Source: Streptomyces sp. AP-93
GTDB taxonomy: Bacteria > Actinomycetota > Actinomycetes > Streptomycetales > Streptomycetaceae
Direction: 5' to 3'
Length of the DNA: 64,000 bases
Assembly: GCF_022808175.1 (NCBI RefSeq)
Contig: NZ_JALGBX010000003.1
Location: forward strand, 372,022-436,021
The position numbers and the translations under genes are program-made. Shown here one piece after another: positions 24,997-34,211 of the stretch. Under the pieces are notes generated by a model. That model saw only the letters and a program-made list of their open reading frames with translations. It did not search any database and was not told where the DNA came from. How positions within the stretch are numbered: the first letter of the stretch is position 1; the number at the start of each line of letters is the position of its first letter.

Positions 24997-26088
24997 TCAG
25001 TATGCGGCCGGCGGCGGCGCCGTACTCTCACGGGGCTCCAGCCTGGGACGCTCGCTCTCGCGTGACCGCGGCGGGCCCCCCGCGAGGAGGCCGAGGAGCT
25101 CCTCGGCGGCGAGCCGGCCGAAGCCGGCGGTGTCGCGGACCAGGGCGGTGAGCCGGGGACGGGTGACCCGGCAGAGCGCGGAGTCGTCCCAGGCGACGAC
25201 GGAGAGCCCGCCCGGGACCGGGATGCCCAGCTCGGAGGCGACGGCCACGCCGGCCACCGCCATCACGTCGTTGTCGTAGACGATCGCGGTCGGCGGCTCC
25301 GGCTCGGCGAGGATCCGGCGGGTGGCCTCGGCCCCCTCGGCGTCGGAGTAGTCGGTGGTGACCGAGCGCACCTGTCCGGAGCCGAGGCCCAGCCGCTCGG
25401 CCTCGGCGCGCAGCGAGGCGATCCGGCGCTCGGTGTGGGCGAGTCCGGGCAGTCCCGCGACGTGCGCGATCCGGCGGTGGCCGAGCCCGTACAGGTGGTC
25501 GAGCACCTGCGCCATGGCGCCGGCGTCGTCGGCCCGGACGGCGGACAGGGCGGACAGGGCGGACAGGGCGGCTGGGGCAGAAGGGGCCGGGGCCGCGGAG
25601 TCGGGAGAAGCGGAGGCCGGCCCCGTCTCCCCCACCGTGACGGCGGGCAGGGCGAGCTGTTCGAGCAGGGCCGGGCGCGGGTCGTCGGTCCTCGGGTCCA
25701 CGACGACGACCCCGTCGACGCGCCGCTCGGCCCACCAGCGGCGGTAGACGGCGCATTCGGCGTCGAGGTCCTCGACCACCTGGAAGAGCAGGGCGATCCG
25801 GCCGGCGGCCAGGACCTCCTGGATGCCGGAGACCAGCTGGAGGAAGAAGGACTCGACCCCGAGGGTGTGCGCGGGCCGGGCGAGGACCAGGCCGACGGCG
25901 CCGGACTGTTCGCCGGAGAGGGCGCGGGCGGCGCTGTTGGGCTGCCAGCCGAGCTCCTCGGCGACCCGCCGGATGCGGGCGCGGGTGTCCTGGGAGACCC
26001 CGGGCCGGTTGTTGAGCGCGAAGGAGACGGCGCTCTCCGACACCCCGGCCTGGCGGGCGATGTCCTTGATGGTGGGTCTGCGGGCCAT
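24997..26088 (-). CDS. LacI-family transcriptional regulator of the glycan-degradation locus
   Basis: 363 residues. A textbook LacI headpiece (PTIKDIARQAGVSESAVSFALNN) is followed by a hinge and a sugar-binding core (GAVGLVLARPA, DGVVVVDPR, GHRRIAHVAG, PTAIVYDNDVMAVAGV). Core residues ~175-195 form an Ala/Ser/Pro insertion with SALSALSA, encoded by 9-bp repeats near 25543-25570. MARRPTIK at 26088 matches family starts. An ATG at 26100 overlaps the GH38 stop as ATGA and may be used for coupling. It is the second gene of the minus-strand operon and probably controls both arms from the divergent region at 30462-30709. Confidence 0.94.
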   Translation of the reverse strand: MARRPTIKDIARQAGVSESAVSFALNNRPGVSQDTRARIRRVAEELGWQPNSAARALSGEQSGAVGLVLARPAHTLGVESFFLQLVSGIQEVLAAGRIALLFQVVEDLDAECAVYRRWWAERRVDGVVVVDPRTDDPRPALLEQLALPAVTVGETGPASASPDSAAPAPSAPAALSALSALSAVRADDAGAMAQVLDHLYGLGHRRIAHVAGLPGLAHTERRIASLRAEAERLGLGSGQVRSVTTDYSDAEGAEATRRILAEPEPPTAIVYDNDVMAVAGVAVASELGIPVPGGLSVVAWDDSALCRVTRPRLTALVRDTAGFGRLAAEELLGLLAGGPPRSRESERPRLEPRESTAPPPAAY

Positions 26089-26096
26089 GGCCTGTC

Positions 26097-29000
26097 TCAT
26101 CCCTCGCTGACGTGGACGGCAATGGCCGGACCGTACGCGATCCTGCCCTGGCAGACCGCCTTGACCACGACCCAGTACTCCCCGGCGGGGGTTCCGAGCG
26201 GCGGCCGCAGCTCGAAGACGGCCCGGGCCTCGCCGTCCGCCGGGACCTCGACCGGTAGGACGGCGGGGGCCGTCAGCTCCCAGGTGCCGAACGGGGAGAC
26301 GGCGTACGCCTGCCCCGTCAGGGCGGTGCGGATGCCGGTGGAGCCGATGCGTGCCCGTACGAGGGCCCGCCCGCCGGGGGCGACGGTGACGGCGGGATCG
26401 GGCGCGTCCACCCACAGCCCGGCCGGAGTCCCGGCCGGGCCGCCCGGGACGGTGACGGTGAGTACGTCCTCGAAGGTGCCCGCCGGGGTGGTGGCGAGGA
26501 TCCGGACCAGGTGGTCGCCGGGTTCCGCTCCGGCGGCGGGCTCCAGGGTGAGGGGGTAGGAGACGTGGCCGCCGGGCGGGAGCTCGGGGCGCTGCCGGGT
26601 CCAGGAGGTGGTCCAGCCCTCCGGGGCCCGGACCTCCAGCCCGGCCGGGCCGCCGGCCGCCTGCCCGTGGGCGGCGAGGGTGACCGTGGCCCCGGCGGGC
26701 ATCCCGTCACACGTCACGGTGTACGGGGCGTCGCCGAGCGGAGCCGTCCCGGTGTTGTGCAGCCAGTACCGGCTGAACACCGGCTGGTTCGGCTCCCGTT
26801 CGCCTGCCCGCAGGGGCATGCCGGATTCCGTGAGCAGCAGGAGCGTGGTCGTCGCCGCGCCCTGGACCCGCCCCTCGAAGAAGCCGGTGGGGCGGTCCAG
26901 CAGATCGGCCTCGGCGGCCGGATCCGTCGGCCACAGGGTCTCCGCCATCACCGGACGGCCGTGCGTTTCGCGCAGCCGGACGGCGAGGTCGCCCCGGTCG
27001 CCGGAGCCCTCGGCCCGCTTGACCGTCTCGATCAGCACCCGGCCGGCCGGCTCCACGCCGAGCAGCGAGCGCGCCGGCGGGCGGGGGCCCGCGCCGGGGG
27101 CGGCCGTGACGGCGGTGAGCGGCTTGTTGAACTCCCGTCCGCGGCGCACCAGGTCCGCCGCCCGCCAGTCCCCGGCGCCCGCGACGAGTGCGTGCTCGAA
27201 GACGTGGGTCCAGTGCTGGAGCTGGAAGGAGCTGCCGTCGGGCGCGGTGCGCCGCGGCGGGTCCATCCACTCCCCGCTCGGGCGGCCGGTGCAGGACCGC
27301 ATCAGGGTGCTGTGCAGCCGCCCGGCGGTGTCGACGGCGAAGCTGGGCGTGCCGCGCACCAGGATCCCGACGGTGCGGTCGGCGTACGGCTCCTCGTGCG
27401 GGTACGCCGCCTCGTGCGCGCCCGCTGCGTCCGCCGGGGCCGGAGCCGGAGCCGGAGCCGGGGCCGGAGCCGGGGCCGGAGCCGGAGCCGGGGCGTCGAT
27501 GCGGCCCGACGCGGCGACGGCCCGGGCGAGCTGCTCCGGGGGCCCGGCGTGGACCAGGACCGGCAGGTCCCCGAGGCCCGTCAGGTCGCAGCCGGGGCTC
27601 CAGAGCGAGCGCAGCCCCGCTCGGGCCGCTACCCAGACCTGCCCGTGTTCCCGTAGGGCTTCTCGCAGGGCCTTCTCCCGGGCGGGACCGGCCGACGCCA
27701 GCAGCGCCGCCGTGAAGGGGTTCTCCTCGGGGCCGCCGAGTGCGATGCGGAAGTCGGGCAGGCTGCTGTCCACCGCCAGGTCGCCCCAGCGCGGCCCGGC
27801 CGCCCGCGTCGGGGTCGCGGTGACCCCGTGCCGGCCGAGGGCGGTGACCAGCTCGCGCAGTCCCGGAGCCCTGTACTGATCACGCAGCCCCGCGTCCGGG
27901 AGGACGATCTCCGCCGCGCCCAGGGCCCGGCCGCCCGGCCCGGTCATCGGCGCCGACAGCGCGAACCAGTTCAGGCAGGGGCTGTCCAGGGTCCAGGGGG
28001 CCCGGGTGTGATCGGCCCCGGTGTCCGCCTCGGGGAAGGCGAACCCGCGCCCCACCGCGGACGCCGCGGTCTCGGCGACGGGCAGCGCCCCGGGCACGTC
28101 CGCCGGGATCCGCAGCCGCAGCAACTGGTCGGAGCCTTCGAACGCGTGCACCGTCGTGGTGAGTTCCGCCCGGTCCAGGCCGGCCCACAGGGTGGTGGTC
28201 CGGGTCCAGCGGACGGGCCCGGTCCGCCCGGTGGCCACGATGCGCGAGCCGAGCGGCCCGCGCTCCGCGCGGCAGGACTCGGCGGGCGCGGCGCCCGAAC
28301 CGGTGCCCGGGCCCTTGGGCAGCAGGTGCCAGGGGCCCTCTTCGAAGTAGGGGTGCTTGTCGTACTCCTCCTGCACGACGAGCTCGTCCACCTCGCCGGG
28401 GGTGAGGATCTCCTGCCCGGTGCGCCGGTCCAGCAGCCGGGCCAGGCCCCCGCCCCGCGCGGGATCGGCCTCGGCGCGCAGGAACTCGTTCTCCACGGTG
28501 TGCCCGGGCGCCGGCGCCCACCCGCCCGAGAGCGGCAGCTCCGACGCCGCGAGCCACCAGGTGCGGTGGCCGAGCGAGGGCACGTCCCGGGCGAGGAAGG
28601 CCACCTCGGCGGTCCCGTCGGCGACGGCCTCGACGTGCACGGGCGCTCCGCGGCCCGCCTCGTCCAGGACGGTGATCAGGTCGGCACGGTCCGCGCGGTC
28701 GTCCGCGAGGCCGAGCGCCGCCAGCTCGACGCGGGTGCGGACCAGGTCGGTACGGGTCCACGAGACCGGGTTGTGCACGGTGACCGCGAGCGGTCCGGGG
28801 CCGCGGGTGTCGGCCGCGGCGGTGAGCGCCGCGAGCGCCTCCTCCCGTACGCCGTCGGCCAGTTCGTACGCCTCGCGCCAGGTGGGGAGCAGGTCGAGGT
28901 ACACCTGATCGGAGAAGGTCCCGGTGACGGCGTCGTGGTGGGCGGCGTGCAGCAGGTGGCGCCAGGCCTTGGACAGGGTCTGCGCGGGGTAGTCGGTCAG

Positions 29001-30461
29001 ACCTTCGGCGCAGGCGAGGGCGGCGAAGGTCTCGGCCTGTTCGAGGAGGTTCTCGGCGGCCCGGTGCGCCTGCTTCACGTCGGTGTAGGTGACGTCCTTG
29101 CCGGTGTAGACCGGGCCCATCTCCCGGGTGACCGGCAACGGCTGCTCTCCGCGCGCCGCGAGCTCGGCGCGGACGGCGTCGAAGTGGGCGCGCGGGCCGG
29201 TGTGTTCCATGCGGGGCCAGCAGTAGCGGCGGTTCCAGGCGTGCTGCACGTCCAGGCCCCAGCGATGCGGCCAGGAGAAGTCGGTGCCCATCGGGATCAG
29301 GACGTTCTTCGTCGCGGCGGCGGTGCGCAGCAGCTCGTAAAGGTCCAGCAGCTGTTCGGCGGCGGCCCCGGCGTCCGGCGCCTGGTGGGAGAACCAGCCG
29401 GCGGAGTAGTGCGCGGGCAGGTAGTGCAGGAGCAGCCCCTCACCGCCGGGGGCGATCCACTCGTACTCGGCGGGCAGCTGCATGGCGGCGGGGGCGCGCA
29501 GCTCGTCGCCCCAGGTGTCCATCATCGGGCCCCACTGGTGGTGGGGGCCGCGGGCGAGGACGGCGGAGTCGAGTCCGGCGCCGGCCATCAGGGCGGGGAA
29601 GGAGGGGTCGTGGCCGAAGACGTCGAGCTGCCAGGCGGTGCGCGGGTCGGCGCCGAGGGTGCCGCGGTGCAGGGCGAGGCCGTGGACGGCGGAGCGGATG
29701 GTGGTCTCGGCGGAGGTGAGGTTGGTGGAGGGCTCGTTGTAGGTGCCGCCGACGATCTCGACGCGGCCTTCGGCGATGAGCGCGCGCAGCTCGGCGCGTT
29801 CGGCCGGGTGGGTGTCCCAGTAGGGCTTGAGGTAGTCGACCTCGGAGAGCACGAAGCGGTACGCCGGGTCCTCGCGCGCCTGCTGGAGGTGGAGCGGGAT
29901 CAGGGTGAAGGCCGGGACGCCGGTGTACTCCCAGCCGCGCTCGGCCTCGCCGGGTTTCGGCGGGGCGTCCCAGAGGGCGGTGTAGGCGGCCTGGGTGTTC
30001 CACCACATGGGGTCGTAGTGGAAGTGCGGGACCAGGCGGACGGTCCAGCCGGGCTCGGCGACGACCAGGCCGAAGGGCAGCTCGGCGAGCGGGCGCCCGT
30101 CGGGGGTGGTGACGCGGACGGCGGCGGGCAGGACGGTCCCGGGGGCGGCGCCGGGGGTGCGGACGGCGACCTCGACGGTGGACTCCGGGACGGGCCGGGG
30201 GCCGGACCCGGTCGGATCCGCCAGATCCGCCAGATCCGTCAGATCCGCGCGGGCATCGGTGCCCGCGTAGGCCTCGGCGGTGTCGGCCCGCACGATGCGG
30301 GGGTGCGGGGTGGTGATGCCGTCACCGTGCACCGCCACGTGCAACGGGCCGGCCGGGCGGGCCCTGCGGATGCGGACCCGGACGATCTGCGAGGGGCTTT
30401 CCGGCGGGCCGGCGAAGAGGGCCGGGGTGGTGACCGTCGTGACGGTAATTCCGCTGTCCAT
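26097..30461 (-). CDS. Large GH38 alpha-mannosidase, cytoplasmic
   Basis: 1454 residues, larger than the usual ~1000. Residues 1-140 are a beta-rich N-terminal domain. The GH38 catalytic domain begins at VRLVPHFHYDPMWW (zinc ligands H146, H148, D150 by pattern). The nucleophile is the Asp in QLDVFGHDPSFP, and the third zinc-region histidine lies in HHDAVTGTF. A flexible (Pro-Ala)n linker near residue 1000 (6-bp DNA repeats about 27437-27500) joins a second half containing a beta-sandwich and a C-terminal NEW3-like domain (LPPGGHVSYPLTLEPA). No signal peptide is present, so it acts on imported glycans. It is the first gene of the operon with the LacI and ROK genes and diverges from the GH5/GH85/GH38 operon. 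Confidence 0.92.
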   Translation of the reverse strand: MDSGITVTTVTTPALFAGPPESPSQIVRVRIRRARPAGPLHVAVHGDGITTPHPRIVRADTAEAYAGTDARADLTDLADLADPTGSGPRPVPESTVEVAVRTPGAAPGTVLPAAVRVTTPDGRPLAELPFGLVVAEPGWTVRLVPHFHYDPMWWNTQAAYTALWDAPPKPGEAERGWEYTGVPAFTLIPLHLQQAREDPAYRFVLSEVDYLKPYWDTHPAERAELRALIAEGRVEIVGGTYNEPSTNLTSAETTIRSAVHGLALHRGTLGADPRTAWQLDVFGHDPSFPALMAGAGLDSAVLARGPHHQWGPMMDTWGDELRAPAAMQLPAEYEWIAPGGEGLLLHYLPAHYSAGWFSHQAPDAGAAAEQLLDLYELLRTAAATKNVLIPMGTDFSWPHRWGLDVQHAWNRRYCWPRMEHTGPRAHFDAVRAELAARGEQPLPVTREMGPVYTGKDVTYTDVKQAHRAAENLLEQAETFAALACAEGLTDYPAQTLSKAWRHLLHAAHHDAVTGTFSDQVYLDLLPTWREAYELADGVREEALAALTAAADTRGPGPLAVTVHNPVSWTRTDLVRTRVELAALGLADDRADRADLITVLDEAGRGAPVHVEAVADGTAEVAFLARDVPSLGHRTWWLAASELPLSGGWAPAPGHTVENEFLRAEADPARGGGLARLLDRRTGQEILTPGEVDELVVQEEYDKHPYFEEGPWHLLPKGPGTGSGAAPAESCRAERGPLGSRIVATGRTGPVRWTRTTTLWAGLDRAELTTTVHAFEGSDQLLRLRIPADVPGALPVAETAASAVGRGFAFPEADTGADHTRAPWTLDSPCLNWFALSAPMTGPGGRALGAAEIVLPDAGLRDQYRAPGLRELVTALGRHGVTATPTRAAGPRWGDLAVDSSLPDFRIALGGPEENPFTAALLASAGPAREKALREALREHGQVWVAARAGLRSLWSPGCDLTGLGDLPVLVHAGPPEQLARAVAASGRIDAPAPAPAPAPAPAPAPAPAPADAAGAHEAAYPHEEPYADRTVGILVRGTPSFAVDTAGRLHSTLMRSCTGRPSGEWMDPPRRTAPDGSSFQLQHWTHVFEHALVAGAGDWRAADLVRRGREFNKPLTAVTAAPGAGPRPPARSLLGVEPAGRVLIETVKRAEGSGDRGDLAVRLRETHGRPVMAETLWPTDPAAEADLLDRPTGFFEGRVQGAATTTLLLLTESGMPLRAGEREPNQPVFSRYWLHNTGTAPLGDAPYTVTCDGMPAGATVTLAAHGQAAGGPAGLEVRAPEGWTTSWTRQRPELPPGGHVSYPLTLEPAAGAEPGDHLVRILATTPAGTFEDVLTVTVPGGPAGTPAGLWVDAPDPAVTVAPGGRALVRARIGSTGIRTALTGQAYAVSPFGTWELTAPAVLPVEVPADGEARAVFELRPPLGTPAGEYWVVVKAVCQGRIAYGPAIAVHVSEG

Positions 30462-30709
30462 TTCTGCACACTTCCCTGTGGGACAACACCGCTCATCAAC
30501 AACTAAACCGCATTAGTGCGCTTAGCTTCAGGCGACCGGAACCCGTCTGTCAACTGGCCTGAAGCGCATAAGTACCCCAGCCGTGGAGGTCAGGACTTTC
30601 ATCCCGCCAAGTCGGGACGTTCGGAGATATGGATCCTGTTGACTTATCCCCCGCACAGACGGCAGGTTGTGGGCATCCCGCGAATTCCCCCTGAACTCCA
30701 GGACCCTTC
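30462..30709. promoter_or_regulatory. Divergent control region of the glycan locus with inverted repeat
   Basis: A perfect 9-bp inverted repeat GCTTCAGGC (30525-30533) / GCCTGAAGC (30557-30565) flanks a 23-bp spacer. On both sides the sequence resembles TGCGCTT (30517-30523; complement at 30563-30569), and CGCATTAGTGCG (about 30509-30520) is itself a small palindrome. These are good candidates for LacI operators controlling both operons. Confidence 0.5.
30639..30668 (+). promoter_or_regulatory. Candidate vegetative promoter for the GH5/GH85/GH38 operon
   Basis: TTGACT (30639-30644), an 18-bp spacer, then CAGGTT (30663-30668), about 41 bp before the GH5 start codon. The -35 is close to the HrdB consensus; the -10 is weaker. 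Confidence 0.45.
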
Positions 30710-31996
30710 ATGCACGACGGCAACGCCGCCTCCGCACCCGCCCGCGCCCTGCGTTTCGGCGCCAACTACACGCCGACGCGCGGCTGGTTCCACCACTGGC
30801 TCGACTTCGACCTCGACGAGGTCAAGGCCGACCTCGACTCGATCGCCGGCCTCGGCCTGGACCACGTACGGGTCTTCCCGCTGTGGCCGGTGTTCCAGCC
30901 GAACCGGACGCTGATCCGGCCGCGCGCCGTCGAGCAGCTCGTCGCCCTCGCCGACGCGGCCGCCGACCGCGGGCTCGACGTCAACGTGGACGGGCTCCAG
31001 GGGCACCTGTCGAGCTTCGACTTCCTGCCCGCGTGGACCGGCACCTGGCACCGGCGCAACATCTTCAGCGACCCGCAGGTCGTCGCCGGGCAGGAGGAGT
31101 ACCTGCGCACGCTGGCCGCCGCCCTCGCCGACCGGCCGAACTTCCTGGGCATGACGGTCGGCAACGAGATCAACCAGTTCTCCGACGACCCGCACCCCTC
31201 CCCCGACCGGATCACCCAGGAGCAGGCCGGGCGCTGGCTGGAGCGGATGCTCGCCGCCTGCGAGGCGGGCGCGCCGGGCCGCATGCACCTGCACGCCGAA
31301 TACGACGCCGCCTGGTACCAGGACGGCCACCCCTTCACCGTGGCCCAGGCGGCCCGTCTGGGCGCCGCGACCGCCGTGCACTCCTGGGTGTTCAACGGCA
31401 CCGCCCAGCGGCACGGCCGGACCGGGACGGCGACCGAGCACCACGCCGCGTACCTGATCGAGCTCTCCAAGGCCTGGGCCCGCGATCCGCACCGCCCGGT
31501 CTGGCTCCAGGAGGTGGGCGCGCCCGCGCCGCTGATCCAGCCCGAGCACGCGGCCTCCTTCACCGAGGCGACCGTGGCGAACGCCCTGGACTGCCCCGGC
31601 CTGTGGGGCGTGACCTGGTGGTGCTCGCACGACGTGTCCCGGGAGCTCGCGGACTTCCCCGAGCTGGAGTACGGGCTCGGGCTGCTCACCAACGACCGCC
31701 GGACCAAGCCCGCCGGAGAGGTGATCGCCCGGATCACCGCGGAGTGGCGGGGCCGCGAGCACCGCCCGGCGGTGCGCAGGGCCGCGCTCGCCGTGGATGT
31801 CGGCGGCGCCGAGTCCGCGCCGAACCGCTCGGTGTGCGCCCCCGGCGGGGCCTTCTTCGAGGCCTGGGCCGCGCTCACCGCCCAGGGGGTCCGGCCGGCC
31901 GTGGTCCTGGCGGAGCTGGCCGGGGACGCGGAGCACCTGGCCGCCCGCGGCATCACCGAGGTACTGCACGTGTCCGACGTCCCCACCCGGGCCTGA
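30710..31996 (+). CDS. GH5-like glycoside hydrolase, probable beta-mannosidase of N-glycan core type
   Basis: A 428-residue TIM-barrel enzyme of the GH5 superfamily. The acid/base is the Glu of VGNEINQ, and the nucleophile is the Glu of WLQEVGAP. It has no signal peptide. It resembles cytoplasmic subfamily-18 enzymes, which cleave Man-beta-1,4-GlcNAc, the core left after alpha-mannosidases trim an N-glycan; the neighbours fit that role. ATG 30710 has AGGA six bases upstream. It is the first gene of the plus-strand operon, 25 bp before the GH85 gene. Subfamily placement is from memory of motif and context. Confidence 0.85.
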   Translation: MHDGNAASAPARALRFGANYTPTRGWFHHWLDFDLDEVKADLDSIAGLGLDHVRVFPLWPVFQPNRTLIRPRAVEQLVALADAAADRGLDVNVDGLQGHLSSFDFLPAWTGTWHRRNIFSDPQVVAGQEEYLRTLAAALADRPNFLGMTVGNEINQFSDDPHPSPDRITQEQAGRWLERMLAACEAGAPGRMHLHAEYDAAWYQDGHPFTVAQAARLGAATAVHSWVFNGTAQRHGRTGTATEHHAAYLIELSKAWARDPHRPVWLQEVGAPAPLIQPEHAASFTEATVANALDCPGLWGVTWWCSHDVSRELADFPELEYGLGLLTNDRRTKPAGEVIARITAEWRGREHRPAVRRAALAVDVGGAESAPNRSVCAPGGAFFEAWAALTAQGVRPAVVLAELAGDAEHLAARGITEVLHVSDVPTRA

Positions 31997-32021
31997 CCGG
32001 CCCCTACCGAGGAGATCCCTC

Positions 32022-34211
32022 ATGTCCGAGACCGACAACGGCGTCGAACCTCGAACTTCGAACCGCCCGACCGCGAACCGCCCGACCGCGCCCCGGCCCG
32101 CCTCCCTACGCCCGACCCGGCGCGGGATGCTGCTCGCCGGAGCCGGGGCGGGCGCGGCCGGCCTGCTCTGCGGGACGGCCGCCCCCGCGGTGGCCCTCCC
32201 CGCCGCCCCGGCGGCCTCCCCCGGGCCACCCGAGCCACCCGCAGACCTGTCCCCGTACGCCTCGTACTGGTTCCCGGACTCGCTGCCCGCCGGGACCCCG
32301 GGTCCCGGGATCACCTGGCGCTCCCTCCTGCGGTGGAGCCCGGAGTCCGACCCCGATCTGGCCTACAACACCGCCACCGTGCCGCTGGCGCCCCGCTTCA
32401 CCCCGGTGCCGCCGAACACCACGGCGCGCGCCGGCCAGGCCCGTATCGCCTCGCTCGTCTCCTTCGGGAACACGGCCGGCAATCCGGCGCAGGGCTCCCC
32501 CACCGCCGACTACTACGCCCTCACCCACTGGGCGTACATCGACGAGCTCGTCTTCTGGGGCGGCTCCTCCGCCGAGGGCATCGTGCTCGCCCCGAACGCG
32601 CCCGTCACCGACGCCGCGCACCGCAACGGCGTCCGGGTGATGGGCAACGTGTTCCTGCCGCCCGTGCCCTACGGCGGCGACCTCCGGTGGACCCGCGACC
32701 TGGTCCAGCAGGACTCCCTCGGGCGGTTCCCGGTCGCCGAGAAGCTGGTGGAGGTGGCGCGGGCGTACGGGTTCGACGGCTGGTTCGTCAACGCCGAGAC
32801 CGAGGGCGGAGACAGCGAACTTGCCGCCCGGATGCAGCGGTTCCTGCGCGCCCTGCGCGCCGCCGGTGAACCGCACGGACTCACGATCACCTGGTACGAC
32901 GCGATGAACTCCACCGGCAGGGTCGGCTGGCAGGGCGCCCTGAACGAGCTCAACCAGGAGTTCTACGAGGACCGCCGCGGCAAGGTCGCGGACACCGTGT
33001 TCGTGGACTTCCGCTGGACCCCGGCGAAGCTCGCCGCCTCCGGCGACCTCGCCGACCGGCTCGGGCGCAGCCGCCACGAGCTGTGGGCGGCCGTGGACAT
33101 GGAGTCCAACGGCTGGAACTCCAAGGTGGACTGGGACGCGATCGTCCCGCGCGGGAGCGACCACGTCGTCTCCTACGGCTTCTACCGGCCCGAGTGGACC
33201 CGCAACCACCTCGCGGACCGCTCCCCCGGCGCCTTCCACCGCGCCGACGACCGGTTCTGGACGGGCGGGTCCCTGGACCCCGCCCACCCCTCCCCCGAGG
33301 ACGCCTGGCGGGCCCCCGCCACCGTCGTCGCCGACCGGTCCACCGTGACCGCGCTGCCCTTCGCCTGCTCCTTCAACACCGGTCACGGGGAACGCTGGTA
33401 CGAGGACGGCGAGCCCGTCTCCGACACCGGGTGGAACCACCTCGGCCTCCAGGACCGGCTCCCGGGCCGCCGCTGGGCCGTGCACACCACCGGGACCCGC
33501 CCCGAGGTCACCCTCGACTTCGCCCGCGCCTGGCGCGGCGGCTCCAGCCTGCTCGTCACCGGCGGGCTCACCGCCCCGGCGACCGTGGGACTGCACGCCG
33601 TGCGGCTGCCGCTGACCCGCTCCTGCGTCGCCGAGCTGGTGCACCGCACCGAGTCGGGCCCGGTGACGGTCGAGCTGGGCGTGGCCACCCGCGAGCCGTC
33701 CGGCCCGGGGCAGGAGGTCCCGTACACCTGGCTGAAGGCGGAGACCCTCGCCGCCGGGCAGGGGTGGCGCACGACCAGGGTCCGGCTGTCGGAGCTGGCG
33801 GGCCGCACCGCCCACGGTCTGGCCGTACGGATCACCCGACGCGGGAAGGAGCCGGTGCGCTGGCGACTCGGAGCATTGACGGTACGCGAGGCCGCCGCGC
33901 GGCCCCGCCCGGCGACTCCGGGCCCACCGGCCGTGTCCGCCTCGGCCCAGCAGTCCGGCAAGGCCTTCGTACGCCTGACCTGGCAGCGGGCAGCGGAGCC
34001 CGTCCGCCACTACGAGGTGTCCCGCGTCCTGCCGGACGGCGCCCGCCGCTTCCTCGGCGGCACCTGTGGCACCGCCCTCTACCTGCCCGGCGTCGAGCGC
34101 GCCGGACGGGAGAAGGCGGCCGTCTTCGAGATCCGGGCCGTGGACGAGCTGTACGTCGTCTCCGCCCCCGCCCGTACCACCCTGACCTGGACTGGAGCCT
34201 CTGATGCATGA
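32022..34211 (+). CDS. Tat-exported GH85 endo-beta-N-acetylglucosaminidase (ENGase)
   Basis: A 729-residue enzyme that cuts between the two core GlcNAc residues of N-glycans. The N-terminus is a long Thr/Pro tail then RPTRRGMLLAGAGAGAAGL, a twin-arginine signal. The GH85 barrel shows RVMGNVFLPP and the substrate-assisted pair Asn...Glu in FDGWFVNAETEGG. Distal beta-sandwich domains follow, and the last ~90 residues form a fibronectin-III-like module (PPAVSASAQQSGKAFVRLTW). ATG 32022 has GAGGAG seven bases upstream. The stop overlaps the next GH38 start by 8 nt, indicating coupling. It is the only secreted glycosidase of the locus, so it should make the glycans that the other enzymes degrade after import. 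Confidence 0.92.
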   Translation: MSETDNGVEPRTSNRPTANRPTAPRPASLRPTRRGMLLAGAGAGAAGLLCGTAAPAVALPAAPAASPGPPEPPADLSPYASYWFPDSLPAGTPGPGITWRSLLRWSPESDPDLAYNTATVPLAPRFTPVPPNTTARAGQARIASLVSFGNTAGNPAQGSPTADYYALTHWAYIDELVFWGGSSAEGIVLAPNAPVTDAAHRNGVRVMGNVFLPPVPYGGDLRWTRDLVQQDSLGRFPVAEKLVEVARAYGFDGWFVNAETEGGDSELAARMQRFLRALRAAGEPHGLTITWYDAMNSTGRVGWQGALNELNQEFYEDRRGKVADTVFVDFRWTPAKLAASGDLADRLGRSRHELWAAVDMESNGWNSKVDWDAIVPRGSDHVVSYGFYRPEWTRNHLADRSPGAFHRADDRFWTGGSLDPAHPSPEDAWRAPATVVADRSTVTALPFACSFNTGHGERWYEDGEPVSDTGWNHLGLQDRLPGRRWAVHTTGTRPEVTLDFARAWRGGSSLLVTGGLTAPATVGLHAVRLPLTRSCVAELVHRTESGPVTVELGVATREPSGPGQEVPYTWLKAETLAAGQGWRTTRVRLSELAGRTAHGLAVRITRRGKEPVRWRLGALTVREAAARPRPATPGPPAVSASAQQSGKAFVRLTWQRAAEPVRHYEVSRVLPDGARRFLGGTCGTALYLPGVERAGREKAAVFEIRAVDELYVVSAPARTTLTWTGASDA

